The notes beneath the pieces were generated by a model. The model saw only the letters and a program-made list of their open reading frames with translations. It had not been told where the DNA came from and did not search any database. A stretch of 64,000 nucleotides of DNA, taken from the NCBI RefSeq assembly GCF_004346205.1, contig NZ_SMAM01000007.1, forward strand, positions 1 through 64,000, in the 5' to 3' direction. Below, in pieces: positions 32,141-41,086 of the stretch (positions are counted from its first letter, which is position 1; each line of letters opens with the position of its first letter). The stretch comes from Bibersteinia trehalosi (lineage in GTDB: Bacteria; Pseudomonadota; Gammaproteobacteria; Enterobacterales; Pasteurellaceae). A program made the translations under genes and the position numbers.

Positions 32141-32339
32141 TTATTGTCCTTGTTAAGTGTATTCGATACACATTTTAGCTTAAAAATGCTTAGATGCTCT
32201 AGGGCTATTGATAATTCCAATTAAATTGCATAATTCTTCGGGTTGATGGGAATTGTGATTTCTTGAGCGATTTGTTTGTGAACTAAATGTTGTTTTTTTG
32301 TATCCAAAAAGTAATCGTTTGCTTGGTTTTGGGCATGGT

Positions 32340-32411
32340 TTGATATGGATCAAGAAAAAATGTGATGAAGTTCACATTTCATTTGAGCGTAAAATGTGCC
32401 CTCATTATAAT
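32340..32411 (+). promoter_or_regulatory. focA promoter with FNR and CRP boxes
   Basis: The 309-bp gap between nudE and focA holds a perfect FNR box TTGATATGGATCAA (32340-32353), then a perfect CRP box TGTGATGAAGTTCACA (32361-32376). A -35 TTGAGC (32383-32388) and a consensus -10 TATAAT (32406-32411) follow with a 17-bp spacer. A start near 32418 would put FNR at -71.5, a class I position, and CRP at -49.5. This fits anaerobic, catabolite-linked expression of focA-pflB. Confidence 0.75.
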
Positions 32412-32449
32412 TCCACCAGTTTTAATTATTTTTTCATTACTTAAAATAA

Positions 32450-33274
32450 ATGTATTCTCCTACCGAAATGGCAAAAATTGCTGAAGATGCAGCAGTTGCT
32501 AAAGCCACCAAACATCAATTCTATTCTTTTATTTCTGCGATTACTGCAGGGGCATTTATTGCCATTGCGTTTGTCTTTTATGCGACTAGCCAAGTAGGAG
32601 CCAGCGAATTACCGTGGGGTGTGGCAAAGGTTTTAGGTGGTGTGGTGTTTTCATTAGGTGTCACAATGTGCGTGGTGTTTGGTGCAGAGCTTTTTACGTC
32701 AAGCACAATGACAGTGATTGCCAAAGCAAGCAAACGTATTACCCTTGCTCAAATGTTGAAAAACTGGGGAGTGGTTTATCTAGGCAACTTTATTGGGGCG
32801 ATTTTAATCGTACTACTCACGTGGTTTAGCGGTGAAATAATGGCGGCAAAAGGGCAATGGGGATTGGTCATTTTAAACACCGCTCAACATAAAATCCATC
32901 ACACTGCGTTTGAAGCTTTCAATCTGGGGATTTTTTGTAATTTAATGGTCTGTATTGCGGTATGGATGGCTTATGCGGGCAAGTCATTAACCGATAAAGC
33001 CTTTATTATGGTATTACCGATTGCAATGTTTGTTTCGGGCGGTTTTGAACACTGTGTGGCAAATATGTTTATGATTCCAATGGGGATTTTGATTCATAGT
33101 GCAGCGGGCCCTGAATTTTGGGCAATGATTGGTATGGATCCAGCTCAGTTTGCCGATTTAACCGTAGCGAATTTTATTAGTAAAAACCTAATTTGGGCGA
33201 CACTGGGTAACATTGTCGGTGGTGCATTCTTTATTGCAATGGTGCAGTGGTTTTTGCATTTGAGAAAGCATTAG
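32450..33274 (+). CDS. focA: Formate transporter FocA
   Basis: FocA is a pentameric formate-nitrite transporter family channel that moves formate made by pyruvate formate-lyase. The 274-residue protein has the family segments AKATKHQFYSFISAITAGAF, CGAELFTSS-like VFGAELFTSS, and MVLPIAMFVSGGFEHCVANM. The N terminus is about 8-10 residues shorter than in E. coli, and an in-frame TAA directly precedes the ATG, so it cannot be extended. No Shine-Dalgarno sequence is visible in the G-poor leader. pflB follows 149 bp downstream. Confidence 0.95.
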   Translation: MYSPTEMAKIAEDAAVAKATKHQFYSFISAITAGAFIAIAFVFYATSQVGASELPWGVAKVLGGVVFSLGVTMCVVFGAELFTSSTMTVIAKASKRITLAQMLKNWGVVYLGNFIGAILIVLLTWFSGEIMAAKGQWGLVILNTAQHKIHHTAFEAFNLGIFCNLMVCIAVWMAYAGKSLTDKAFIMVLPIAMFVSGGFEHCVANMFMIPMGILIHSAAGPEFWAMIGMDPAQFADLTVANFISKNLIWATLGNIVGGAFFIAMVQWFLHLRKH

Positions 33275-33278
33275 AAAT

Positions 33279-33303
33279 CTCCCCTCTTTGCTAAAGAGAG
33301 GGA
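33279..33303. repeat. CCCCTCTTTG-type hairpin between focA and pflB
   Basis: CCCTCTTT GCT AAAGAG(A)GGG forms an imperfect hairpin just after the focA stop. The same sequence type occurs in the fbpA-fbpB gap (60372-60407). An imperfect inverted pair of uptake signals follows at about 33333-33378. Such structures could end or stabilise focA mRNA. Confidence 0.55.
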
Positions 33304-33423
33304 TCAGGGCAAGGTGGAATAAAAATTTCCAACAAGCGGTCAAATTTTGTAGATTTTTGACAAAAACATACCGCTTGTCATTCATAATTATCAACACTTA
33401 TTTTTATTTAACGAGGACTTAAA

Positions 33424-35748
33424 ATGACTCAATTAAATGAAGCTCAACAACAAGCGTGGGCAGGTTTTGCTGGTGGCGATTGGCAAACCGAAGTCAATGT
33501 ACGTGACTTTATTCAAAAAAACTATACGCCATATGAAGGTGATGAATCATTCCTAGCAGACGCTACCGAAGCGACAACCAAACTTTGGAATGATGTGATG
33601 GAAATGATCAAAGTGGAAAACAAAACCCACGAGCCGTACGACATTGATACGGATACGCCATCAACCATTACTTCACACGCACCGGGTTATATCAATAAAG
33701 ATTTAGAAAAAATCGTTGGTTTACAAACGGATGCCCCATTAAAACGTGCAATTATGCCATTTGGTGGGATCAATATGGTGAAAGGCTCTTGTAAAGTTTA
33801 TCGTCGTGAGCTTAAACCAGAAATTGAACATATCTTTACTGAATACCGTAAAACCCATAACCAAGGGGTATTTGATGTTTACACCCCAGATATTTTACGC
33901 TGCCGTAAATCAGGCGTAATTACTGGCTTACCAGATGCTTACGGTCGTGGCCGTATCATCGGGGATTATCGCCGTATGGCACTTTACGGTGCAGACTTCT
34001 TAATGGCAGACAAAAAACGCCAATTCGATTCACTTCAAGCTCGTCTTGAAGCTGGTCAAGATATCCAAGCGACAATTCAATTACGTGAGGAAATCGCTGA
34101 GCAACACCGTGCATTAGGCAAAATGAAAGAGATGGCAGCAAGTTACGGCTATGACATTTCTAAACCAGCAACCAACGCTCAAGAAGCGGTACAATGGGTT
34201 TATTTCGCATACTTGGCGGCGGTGAAATCACAAAATGGTGCAGCAATGTCGTTTGGTCGTGTTTCAACTTTCTTAGATATCTACATTGAACGTGACTTAA
34301 AAGCCGGCAAAATTACTGAGCAAGAAGCTCAAGAGTTAATGGATCACTTGGTGATGAAATTACGTATGGTGCGTTTCTTACGTACCCCTGAATACGATCA
34401 ATTATTCTCTGGTGACCCAATGTGGGCAACCGAAACCTTCGCAGGTATGGGCTTAGACGGTCGTACGTTGGTCACCAAAAACAGCTTCCGTTTATTGCAT
34501 ACCCTTTACACCATGGGGCCATCACCAGAGCCAAACTTAACTATTCTTTGGTCTGAAAGCCTACCAGACGGTTTCAAACGTTATGCGGCGAAAGTGTCTA
34601 TTGAAACATCATCTGTACAATACGAAAACGATGATTTAATGCGCCCAGACTTCAACAACGATGACTATGCGATTGCGTGCTGCGTAAGCCCAATGGTGGT
34701 GGGTAAACAGATGCAGTTCTTCGGTGCGCGTGCGAACTTAGCGAAAACCTTGCTTTACGCAATCAATGGTGGTGTGGACGAGAAATCAGGCGACCAAGTT
34801 GGCCCGAAAACAGAGGCAATCACTAGCGAATACTTGGATTACGATGATGTAATGCAACGCTTAGACGGCTTTATGGACTGGCTTGCAACCCAATATGTGA
34901 CGGCGTTAAACATCATTCACTTTATGCACGATAAATATGCGTATGAAGCCGCATTGATGGCATTACACGACCGTGATGTATTCCGCACAATGGCATGTGG
35001 TATCGCAGGTCTTTCTGTTGCGGCAGACTCACTTTCTGCAATCAAATATGCGAAAGTAAAACCAATTCGCAGTGATATTGAAATCAAAAATAAAGCAGGC
35101 GAAGTGATTGGTGTGGCGAAAAACGTGGCAACCGATTTTGAGATTGAAGGTGAATATCCACAATTTGGTAACAATGATAACCGTGTGGACGATATTGCGT
35201 GCGACTTAGTTGAGCGCTTTATGAAGAAAATTCAAAAATTGGGTACATACCGCAATGCAACCCCAACTCAATCTGTTTTAACTATCACATCAAACGTGGT
35301 TTACGGTAAGAAAACAGGTAACACCCCAGATGGTCGTCGTGCAGGTGCACCATTCGGCCCAGGTGCAAACCCAATGCACGGACGTGACCAAAAAGGTGCG
35401 GTAGCCTCATTAACTTCTGTGGCGAAATTACCATTTGCTTATGCGAAAGATGGTATTTCTTACACCTTCTCTATCGTACCAAATGCGTTAGGTAAAGATT
35501 TAGAAGCGCAAAAACGCAACCTTGCAGGCTTAATGGACGGTTATTTCCACCACGAAGCGGAAGTGGAAGGTGGTCAGCACTTAAATGTAAACGTGCTTAA
35601 CCGTGAAATGTTGTTAGACGCAATGGAAAATCCGGAAAAATATCCGCAATTAACCATTCGTGTATCAGGTTATGCGGTACGTTTCAACTCTTTAACCAAA
35701 GAGCAACAAATGGACGTAATTACCCGTACTTTCACTGAGAGTATGTAA
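33424..35748 (+). CDS. pflB: Pyruvate formate-lyase (formate C-acetyltransferase)
   Basis: PflB cleaves pyruvate with CoA to acetyl-CoA and formate under anaerobic conditions. The 774-residue glycyl-radical enzyme has the catalytic cysteine pair Cys419-Cys420 (IACCVSPM) and the radical glycine Gly749 in [10 protein letters not shown] strong GAGGAC Shine-Dalgarno sequence precedes the ATG, in contrast to focA. Its activating enzyme pflA is downstream but separated from it by the hutW gene. A hairpin of inverted uptake signals with a T run ends the gene. Confidence 0.98.
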   Translation: MTQLNEAQQQAWAGFAGGDWQTEVNVRDFIQKNYTPYEGDESFLADATEATTKLWNDVMEMIKVENKTHEPYDIDTDTPSTITSHAPGYINKDLEKIVGLQTDAPLKRAIMPFGGINMVKGSCKVYRRELKPEIEHIFTEYRKTHNQGVFDVYTPDILRCRKSGVITGLPDAYGRGRIIGDYRRMALYGADFLMADKKRQFDSLQARLEAGQDIQATIQLREEIAEQHRALGKMKEMAASYGYDISKPATNAQEAVQWVYFAYLAAVKSQNGAAMSFGRVSTFLDIYIERDLKAGKITEQEAQELMDHLVMKLRMVRFLRTPEYDQLFSGDPMWATETFAGMGLDGRTLVTKNSFRLLHTLYTMGPSPEPNLTILWSESLPDGFKRYAAKVSIETSSVQYENDDLMRPDFNNDDYAIACCVSPMVVGKQMQFFGARANLAKTLLYAINGGVDEKSGDQVGPKTEAITSEYLDYDDVMQRLDGFMDWLATQYVTALNIIHFMHDKYAYEAALMALHDRDVFRTMACGIAGLSVAADSLSAIKYAKVKPIRSDIEIKNKAGEVIGVAKNVATDFEIEGEYPQFGNNDNRVDDIACDLVERFMKKIQKLGTYRNATPTQSVLTITSNVVYGKKTGNTPDGRRAGAPFGPGANPMHGRDQKGAVASLTSVAKLPFAYAKDGISYTFSIVPNALGKDLEAQKRNLAGLMDGYFHHEAEVEGGQHLNVNVLNREMLLDAMENPEKYPQLTIRVSGYAVRFNSLTKEQQMDVITRTFTESM

Positions 35749-35776
35749 TCCATTTTGTAAAATCTGAATGGTATTC

Positions 35777-35811
35777 AACCGCTTGTAGCCCAAGGTTACA
35801 AGCGGTTTTTT
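35777..35811 (+). terminator. pflB terminator made of inverted uptake signals
   Basis: AACCGCTTGTA and TACAAGCGGTT (35777-35787 and 35797-35807) form a perfect 11-bp stem followed by a run of T to 35811. This is a complete intrinsic terminator assembled from two uptake signals, 28 bases after the pflB stop. Confidence 0.88.
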
Positions 35812-35840
35812 ATGTCGATTGTTAGCAAAATAGATAATCA

Positions 35841-35882
35841 TTGATAGAAATCAATATCATTTATATTGTGTTCGGGTATAAA
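35841..35882 (+). promoter_or_regulatory. hutW promoter with class II FNR box
   Basis: TTGATAGAAATCAA (35841-35854) is a perfect FNR box centred at 35847.5. A -10 TATAAA lies at 35877-35882. A start at about 35889 would put the box exactly at -41.5, the class II activation position. The flanking GATAATCATTGAT and ATCAATATCATT bases are AT-rich and partly Fur-like, but a Fur site is not convincing. Confidence 0.75.
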
Positions 35883-35917
35883 GCTCACTTTCATTCGTGT
35901 TATTGAGGACTCAAAGT

Positions 35918-37213
35918 ATGATTACAACTCAAACTTGGCAGCCATGCCAAGCTGCACCAACGGCTTTTCCTGAGCGAAAAGCACTTATGCCAATTTGGGG
36001 AGGCGAAGCAGTCACACCAGAATTGTGGCAACAAGTATGGCTAAATGCGCGTAGTCGTGCGTTAAATGAAGATGCGCTTGCCTATATTCATATTCCATTT
36101 TGTGCAAGCCACTGTGTTTTTTGTGGTTTTTATCGGAATGCTTGGAAAGATGATTACAGCAAGATTTATACAGATAAATTGATAGAAGAACTTGCCTTTG
36201 ATCGCTCACTATCCCAAGGGAAAGGCAAAATTAAAGCCGTTTATTTTGGTGGCGGCACACCAACAGCATTACATAAAGAAGATTTGGTACGTTTAATTCA
36301 AGCTTGTTATCACTATTTGCCCTTGGCTGATGATTGTGAATTTACCTTAGAAGGACGTATTAGCCATTTTGATTTAGAAAAAGCAGCAGCTTGTGTAGAA
36401 GCTGGAGTCAATCGGATTTCCATTGGCGTGCAGACATTTAATTCGGCGTTGCGGAAACGCTTAGGACGTAAGCATAGTGGTGAGCAGGCTTATCATTATC
36501 TGGAAGCCTTATGTCAATTAAATGCTGTGATTATTGCAGATTTTATTTTTGGTTTACCTAACCAAAATGATGAAATTTGGGCGAAGGATATTGAGCTTGC
36601 AAGCCAGCTTCCTATTGCAGGCTTGGATATTTATGCTTTTAATAATTATCCATTTTTGCCAATTAACCGCCTAATTCAGCATGGTACTTTGCCACAGCCT
36701 GCTAGCGCTGAAATACAATCTCAGCACTATGCTTATGCGGTAGAGAAGTTAATACAAGCAAATTGGCAACAGGTGAGCAATAACCACTTTGCTTATCCTG
36801 GGCGAGGAGAGCGAAATTGGTATAATACGCTAGTTAAGTCAAATATGGATTGCTTAGCTTTTGGTGCTGGTGCTGGTGGTAATTTTGGCGGTTATAGTTT
36901 TCAAGTACAGGCATCTTTGCCAGAATATTTGGCTACAGAACCTCAACAGAAAGCCATTTCTTATTTGAGTAAGCATGGTGTAAATAAATCGTTATTGAGT
37001 GAGGTACAGCATAATATGGAACTGGGTATGATAGACACCTCACTTTTTCAAGGCAATCTACAAGCAATGCAATTACTGGATGAATGGCAGTCTTTGTCAT
37101 TATTAAAAATCACTTCAGACGGAGTTGCGAAACTCAATACTAGTGGGCGTTACTGGTCACCTACACTGGTACGCCAACTTATGCTGACATTTTCAGATCA
37201 TACACATCATTAA
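35918..37213 (+). CDS. hutW: Anaerobic heme-degrading radical SAM enzyme, HutW/ChuW family
   Basis: HutW/ChuW enzymes open the heme porphyrin ring without oxygen, releasing iron; E. coli O157 ChuW is the studied example. The 431-residue protein has the radical SAM triad Cys62, Cys66, Cys69 (CASHCVFCGFYRN). The CGFYRN form is more like HutW than HemN. GGGTPT and GVNRISIGVQTFN SAM-site segments follow. The C-terminal part resembles the HemN-like domain. GAGGAC lies 7 bases before the ATG at 35918; an earlier in-frame ATG lacks one. No other heme-uptake gene is adjacent. HemN-like coproporphyrinogen dehydrogenase is the main alternative. Confidence 0.82.
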   Translation: MITTQTWQPCQAAPTAFPERKALMPIWGGEAVTPELWQQVWLNARSRALNEDALAYIHIPFCASHCVFCGFYRNAWKDDYSKIYTDKLIEELAFDRSLSQGKGKIKAVYFGGGTPTALHKEDLVRLIQACYHYLPLADDCEFTLEGRISHFDLEKAAACVEAGVNRISIGVQTFNSALRKRLGRKHSGEQAYHYLEALCQLNAVIIADFIFGLPNQNDEIWAKDIELASQLPIAGLDIYAFNNYPFLPINRLIQHGTLPQPASAEIQSQHYAYAVEKLIQANWQQVSNNHFAYPGRGERNWYNTLVKSNMDCLAFGAGAGGNFGGYSFQVQASLPEYLATEPQQKAISYLSKHGVNKSLLSEVQHNMELGMIDTSLFQGNLQAMQLLDEWQSLSLLKITSDGVAKLNTSGRYWSPTLVRQLMLTFSDHTHH

Positions 37214-37269
37214 CGTTAATGATTTGTCGGTAAGTGTAATAGTTCCGCGCCTTCTCTCATAAAATAACG

Positions 37270-37300
37270 TATAATAGCGCTAGTTGAAGTATAAAAAGGA
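37270..37300 (+). promoter_or_regulatory. Probable pflA -10 element and ribosome binding site
   Basis: A consensus TATAAT lies at 37270-37275 in the 92-bp gap before pflA. No good -35 is visible. AAGGA at 37296-37300 is the ribosome binding site. pflA may therefore be transcribed on its own as well as by readthrough from hutW. Confidence 0.5.
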
Positions 37301-37305
37301 TATTT

Positions 37306-38043
37306 ATGGCTATTGCACGTTATCACTCCTATGAATCTTGCGGTACAGTTGATGGACCGGGGATTCGTTTCATTCTCTTTTTACAAGGCTGCTTAATGCG
37401 TTGTAAATATTGTCACAATCGCGATACTTGGGATTTAGAAGGGGGAAAAGAAATCTCTGTTGAAGAGCTAATGAAAGAGGTTGTGACCTATAAGCATTTT
37501 ATGCGGGCTACTGGTGGTGGTGTGACAGCATCAGGTGGTGAGGCTGTGCTACAAATGGAATTTGTTAGAGATTGGTTTCGAGCCTGTAAAGCCGAAGGGA
37601 TCAACACTTGCTTAGATACGAATGGTTTTGTACGCCATTACAGTGAGTTAGTTGATGAAATGCTAGATGTAACAGACTTAGTCATGCTTGATCTCAAACA
37701 GCTCAATGAAGAGGTTCATAAAGATCTCATTGGGGTATCGAATAAACGGACGCTAGATTTTGCAAGGTATTTACAAAAACGCAATCAACGTACATGGATT
37801 CGTTATGTGGTTGTACCTGGATATACTGATGCCGATGCCGATGTACATTTACTTGGGCAATTTATTCAAGGTATGGATAATATTGAACAAGTTGAATTGC
37901 TTCCTTACCACCGTTTAGGCGCGCATAAGTGGAAAACATTAGGCGAAGAATATGAGCTAGAAGATGTGCGTCCTCCGACAAAAGAGAGTCTTGAGCATAT
38001 TAAATTGATCATTGAAAGTTACGGGCATAAAGTGAAGTTTTAA
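37306..38043 (+). CDS. pflA: Pyruvate formate-lyase activating enzyme
   Basis: PflA is the radical SAM enzyme that installs the glycyl radical on PflB. The 245-residue length matches E. coli (246). The cluster ligands are Cys29, Cys33 and Cys36 ([10 protein letters not shown]), and the TSGGE-like [12 protein letters not shown]-binding segment follows. It usually sits directly after pflB, but here hutW separates the two. Confidence 0.97.
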   Translation: MAIARYHSYESCGTVDGPGIRFILFLQGCLMRCKYCHNRDTWDLEGGKEISVEELMKEVVTYKHFMRATGGGVTASGGEAVLQMEFVRDWFRACKAEGINTCLDTNGFVRHYSELVDEMLDVTDLVMLDLKQLNEEVHKDLIGVSNKRTLDFARYLQKRNQRTWIRYVVVPGYTDADADVHLLGQFIQGMDNIEQVELLPYHRLGAHKWKTLGEEYELEDVRPPTKESLEHIKLIIESYGHKVKF

Positions 38044-38044
38044 G

Positions 38045-38086
38045 AAAATTAAGGGAAAACAATCGCTTGTTTTCCCTTAATTTTTT
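38045..38086 (+). terminator. pflA terminator
   Basis: A perfect 16-bp stem (38045-38060 with 38069-38084), an 8-base loop and a T run to 38086 lie directly after the pflA stop. Confidence 0.9.
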
Positions 38087-38088
38087 GC

Positions 38089-38149
38089 AAAAAAGCGGGT
38101 AGAAATACCCGCTTGTACGGCATTTGGTGCATTGGCTACATAATGCCGT
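38089..38149 (-). terminator. adhE terminator region
   Basis: AAGCGGGTA/TACCCGCTT (38093-38101 and 38106-38114) form a 9-bp stem followed on the minus strand by a T run (38089-38094). A second hairpin with ACGGCATT/AATGCCGT arms (38117-38124 and 38142-38149) lies nearer the adhE stop. Together they should end adhE transcription. Confidence 0.8.
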
Positions 38150-38168
38150 GCTTGTATTGTACTAAGCC

Positions 38169-40787
38169 TTATTTGCCATAGTAGGCTTTGGTCATTAACT
38201 CCTCCATATCCGCAACCATCGCAAGACGTGGGTTAGCAGGGGTACATTGGTCTTCAAAGGCGTTGAATGCCAGTTCTCGACGGGCTTCTAAGAACGCTTT
38301 TTCATCAATACCTTGCTCTTTTAATGACATTTTCACGCCACAGCGTACAGAAAGATCGTGCACTGCTTTCGCGTAAGATTCCACCCCTTCAGCAGGTGTG
38401 CTTGCTGGTAAGCCAAGCATGCGGGCAATATCTTGATAGCGGCGATCAGCCACATAATCAGTATATTTCGGCCAAGTTGCCACTTTGGTTGGGCGAGTAC
38501 CGTTATAACGGATAACGTGTGGCAATAAGATAGCATTGGTACGACCGTGAATAGTATGGAATTTACCGCCAATTTTGTGTGCCATTGAGTGGCAAATACC
38601 AAGGAATGCATTAGCAAATGCCATACCTGCCATGGTTGAAGCGTTGTGCATTTTTTCACGTGCAACTTCATCAAATTCTTTGACCGATTTTTCAAGATTT
38701 TCAAAGACCAATTTAATCGCTTGTAATGCCAAGCCATCAGTATAGTCATTTGCAAGCACAGAAACGTAAGCCTCTGTTGCATGTGTGAGCACATCTAAAC
38801 CGGTATCAGCAGCAACTGCGGGTGGGACAGACATCACTAATGCAGGATCGACAATCGCGACTGTTGGCGTTAAAGAATAATCCGCAAGAGGATATTTAAT
38901 GTCACCATCGGTAATCACTGCAAATGGAGTCACTTCAGAACCTGTACCCGAAGTGGTTGGGATCCCAACAAATTTGGCTTTGCGTCCTAATTGTGGGAAT
39001 TTAAAGGCGCGTTTGCGAATATCCATAAATTTTTGCACTAAATCACGGAAATCGACTTCTGGTTGTTCATAGAAAAGCCACATCACTTTGGCGGCATCCA
39101 TTGGTGAACCACCGCCTAATGCGATGATAGTATCTGGTTGGAAGCTACGCATAAGTTCTGTGCCTTTACGCACGGTTTCAATACTTGGGTTTGGCTCTAC
39201 ATCGCAGAACAGCTGGTAGGTAACTTTATTACGGCGTTGGCGTAATTGTTCGGTAATTCTATCGACAAAACCGAGATCGACCATTGCTCGGTCGGTGACG
39301 ATCATGACTTTTTCCGCATCTTTCATTGATTTTAAATATTGAATAGAATCGCGCTCAAAGTAGATTTTTGATGGCACTTTAAACCACTGCATATTATTTC
39401 TCCGTCTGCCAACCCGTTTAATATTTAATAAGTTCACTGCACTTACATTGTTGCCCACAGAGTTTTTACCGTAAGAGCCACAACCTAATGTGAGTGATGG
39501 CAAGAATGAGTTATAAACATCACCAATACCACCAAAGGTAGAAGGCGAGTTCCAAATGACACGAATGGCTTTTACACGTTCCCCAAACGTTTTAGCAAGT
39601 TCGCTATTTTGGGTATGGATTGCCGCCGAATGTCCTAAGCCATGGAAATTCACCATTGCTTCAGCAAGTTGTAAACCGTGTTCGGTATTATCGGCTTTTA
39701 ACAATGCTAAAACAGGCGAAAGTTTTTCACGGGTAAGTGGTTCAAGTTCGCCCACCTCTTTACACTCAGCCAATAAAATATTGGTATTTTTCGGCACAGA
39801 AAAGCCCGCTTGTTCTGCAATCCAAAAGGCAGATTTTCCCACTACTGCCGAATTTAATTTTGCGCCTGCACAGCTTGCTTTATCGGCTTTATCAACCCCG
39901 AAAATAAATTGTTCAAGCAGGGCTTTCTCTTTTTTATTAACTAAATATACGCCATAAGATTGCATCTCTTGTACAAACTCATTGTAGATCTCTTTATCTA
40001 CAATAGCGGCTTGCTCAGAGGCACAAATCATACCGTTATCAAATGATTTTGACATTACAATGTCATACACCGCTTGTTTAAGTTTAGCACTTTTCTCTAC
40101 ATAGGCTGGCACATTGCCTGCCCCCACGCCCAGTGCTGGTTTACCACAAGAGTAAGCTGCTTCAACCATAGCATTTCCGCCAGTGGCAAGAATAGTCGCA
40201 ATGCCTTTGTGTTTCATTAATAAAGATGTGCCTTCCATTGATGGTGTTTTAATCCATTGGATACAATCTTTTGGTGCACCTGCCGCAACAGCTGCATCAT
40301 AGACAATTTGTGCTGCGTGTGCAGAGCATTGTTGTGCAGAAGGGTGGAAGGCAAAAACGATAGGGTTACGAGTTTTGAGAGCGATGAGTGCTTTGAAGAT
40401 AGTGGTAGAGGTTGGATTGGTTGTTGGAGTGATACCACAAACGACCCCGACAGGATCGGCTATTTCAGTGATACCAGTGACATCGTCTTCACTAATTACA
40501 CCTGCGGTTTTAAGATGCCGCATATTATTGACGACATATTCACAAGCGAAGAGGTTTTTAGTGGCTTTATCCTCAAATACCCCACGTCCTGTTTCTTCTA
40601 CCGCATGTTGGGCGAGCACACCATGCTGATCAAGAGCGGCAACAGAGGCTTTCGCCACAATGTAATCGACTTGGGCTTGGTCAAGTAGACGGAAAGCATC
40701 CAATGCTTTAAGCCCGCGTTCAACCAGTTCATTAACTTCGACTTGAGCATCATACGGTTGAGCTTCAACCACTTTTTTTGCTGTCAT
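38169..40787 (-). CDS. adhE: Bifunctional acetaldehyde-CoA / alcohol dehydrogenase
   Basis: AdhE reduces acetyl-CoA to acetaldehyde and then ethanol, regenerating NAD in fermentation. In the 872-residue fusion the N-terminal aldehyde dehydrogenase domain has its catalytic cysteine in GMICASEQ. The C-terminal iron-dependent alcohol dehydrogenase domain has GGGSPMDAAK and the metal-binding HSMAHKIGGKFHTIHGR segment. The frame extends 24 codons upstream. The start at 40787 has GGAG 8 bases upstream and fits the family. It converges with pflA, so it is a fermentative neighbour of the pfl genes. Confidence 0.97.
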   Translation of the reverse strand: MTAKKVVEAQPYDAQVEVNELVERGLKALDAFRLLDQAQVDYIVAKASVAALDQHGVLAQHAVEETGRGVFEDKATKNLFACEYVVNNMRHLKTAGVISEDDVTGITEIADPVGVVCGITPTTNPTSTTIFKALIALKTRNPIVFAFHPSAQQCSAHAAQIVYDAAVAAGAPKDCIQWIKTPSMEGTSLLMKHKGIATILATGGNAMVEAAYSCGKPALGVGAGNVPAYVEKSAKLKQAVYDIVMSKSFDNGMICASEQAAIVDKEIYNEFVQEMQSYGVYLVNKKEKALLEQFIFGVDKADKASCAGAKLNSAVVGKSAFWIAEQAGFSVPKNTNILLAECKEVGELEPLTREKLSPVLALLKADNTEHGLQLAEAMVNFHGLGHSAAIHTQNSELAKTFGERVKAIRVIWNSPSTFGGIGDVYNSFLPSLTLGCGSYGKNSVGNNVSAVNLLNIKRVGRRRNNMQWFKVPSKIYFERDSIQYLKSMKDAEKVMIVTDRAMVDLGFVDRITEQLRQRRNKVTYQLFCDVEPNPSIETVRKGTELMRSFQPDTIIALGGGSPMDAAKVMWLFYEQPEVDFRDLVQKFMDIRKRAFKFPQLGRKAKFVGIPTTSGTGSEVTPFAVITDGDIKYPLADYSLTPTVAIVDPALVMSVPPAVAADTGLDVLTHATEAYVSVLANDYTDGLALQAIKLVFENLEKSVKEFDEVAREKMHNASTMAGMAFANAFLGICHSMAHKIGGKFHTIHGRTNAILLPHVIRYNGTRPTKVATWPKYTDYVADRRYQDIARMLGLPASTPAEGVESYAKAVHDLSVRCGVKMSLKEQGIDEKAFLEARRELAFNAFEDQCTPANPRLAMVADMEELMTKAYYGK

Positions 40788-40886
40788 TTTAGTTTCTCCA
40801 TAAAGTTTTAAAATTATTTTACTGGTAAAAATAATACGCTTTTGGAGTAAAAATCCCACTGATTTCGCTGATTGTTTTTTATTCTT

Positions 40887-40900
40887 TTGCGTTGGATCAA
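40887..40900 (-). promoter_or_regulatory. FNR-like box upstream of adhE
   Basis: On the minus strand TTGATCCAACGCAA matches the FNR consensus TTGATNNNNATCAA at 8 of 10 positions, with one perfect half. It lies 100 bp upstream of adhE in a 299-bp gap shared with divergent prlC. A TATTAT at 40831-40836 could be the -10, which would place the box near -70. Confidence 0.4.
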
Positions 40901-41086
40901 ATTTGGAAAAAACTGTAACTAAGCGGTAAGAAAAACGAGATATTTTGCTAACCCAGTTGTTACAAATTATTAGCGTTTTGCAAAAAACTGGCTGAAAGTG
41001 ACCGCTTGAAATTCTATTATTCCTCTTGAAATTTCCATAAAATCCCCCAAACTATTGCCCGTTTTTGTTTGAAAAAAGGAATAACA

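Noticed and set aside
35831-35862. Fur box upstream of hutW
   Set aside because: Only scattered GATAAT/ATCATT bases match. The strong signal in the same place is the perfect FNR palindrome.
38333-40688. Several 70-150 codon frames antisense to or in other phases of adhE
   Set aside because: They mirror the strong codon bias of adhE and have no recognisable features.
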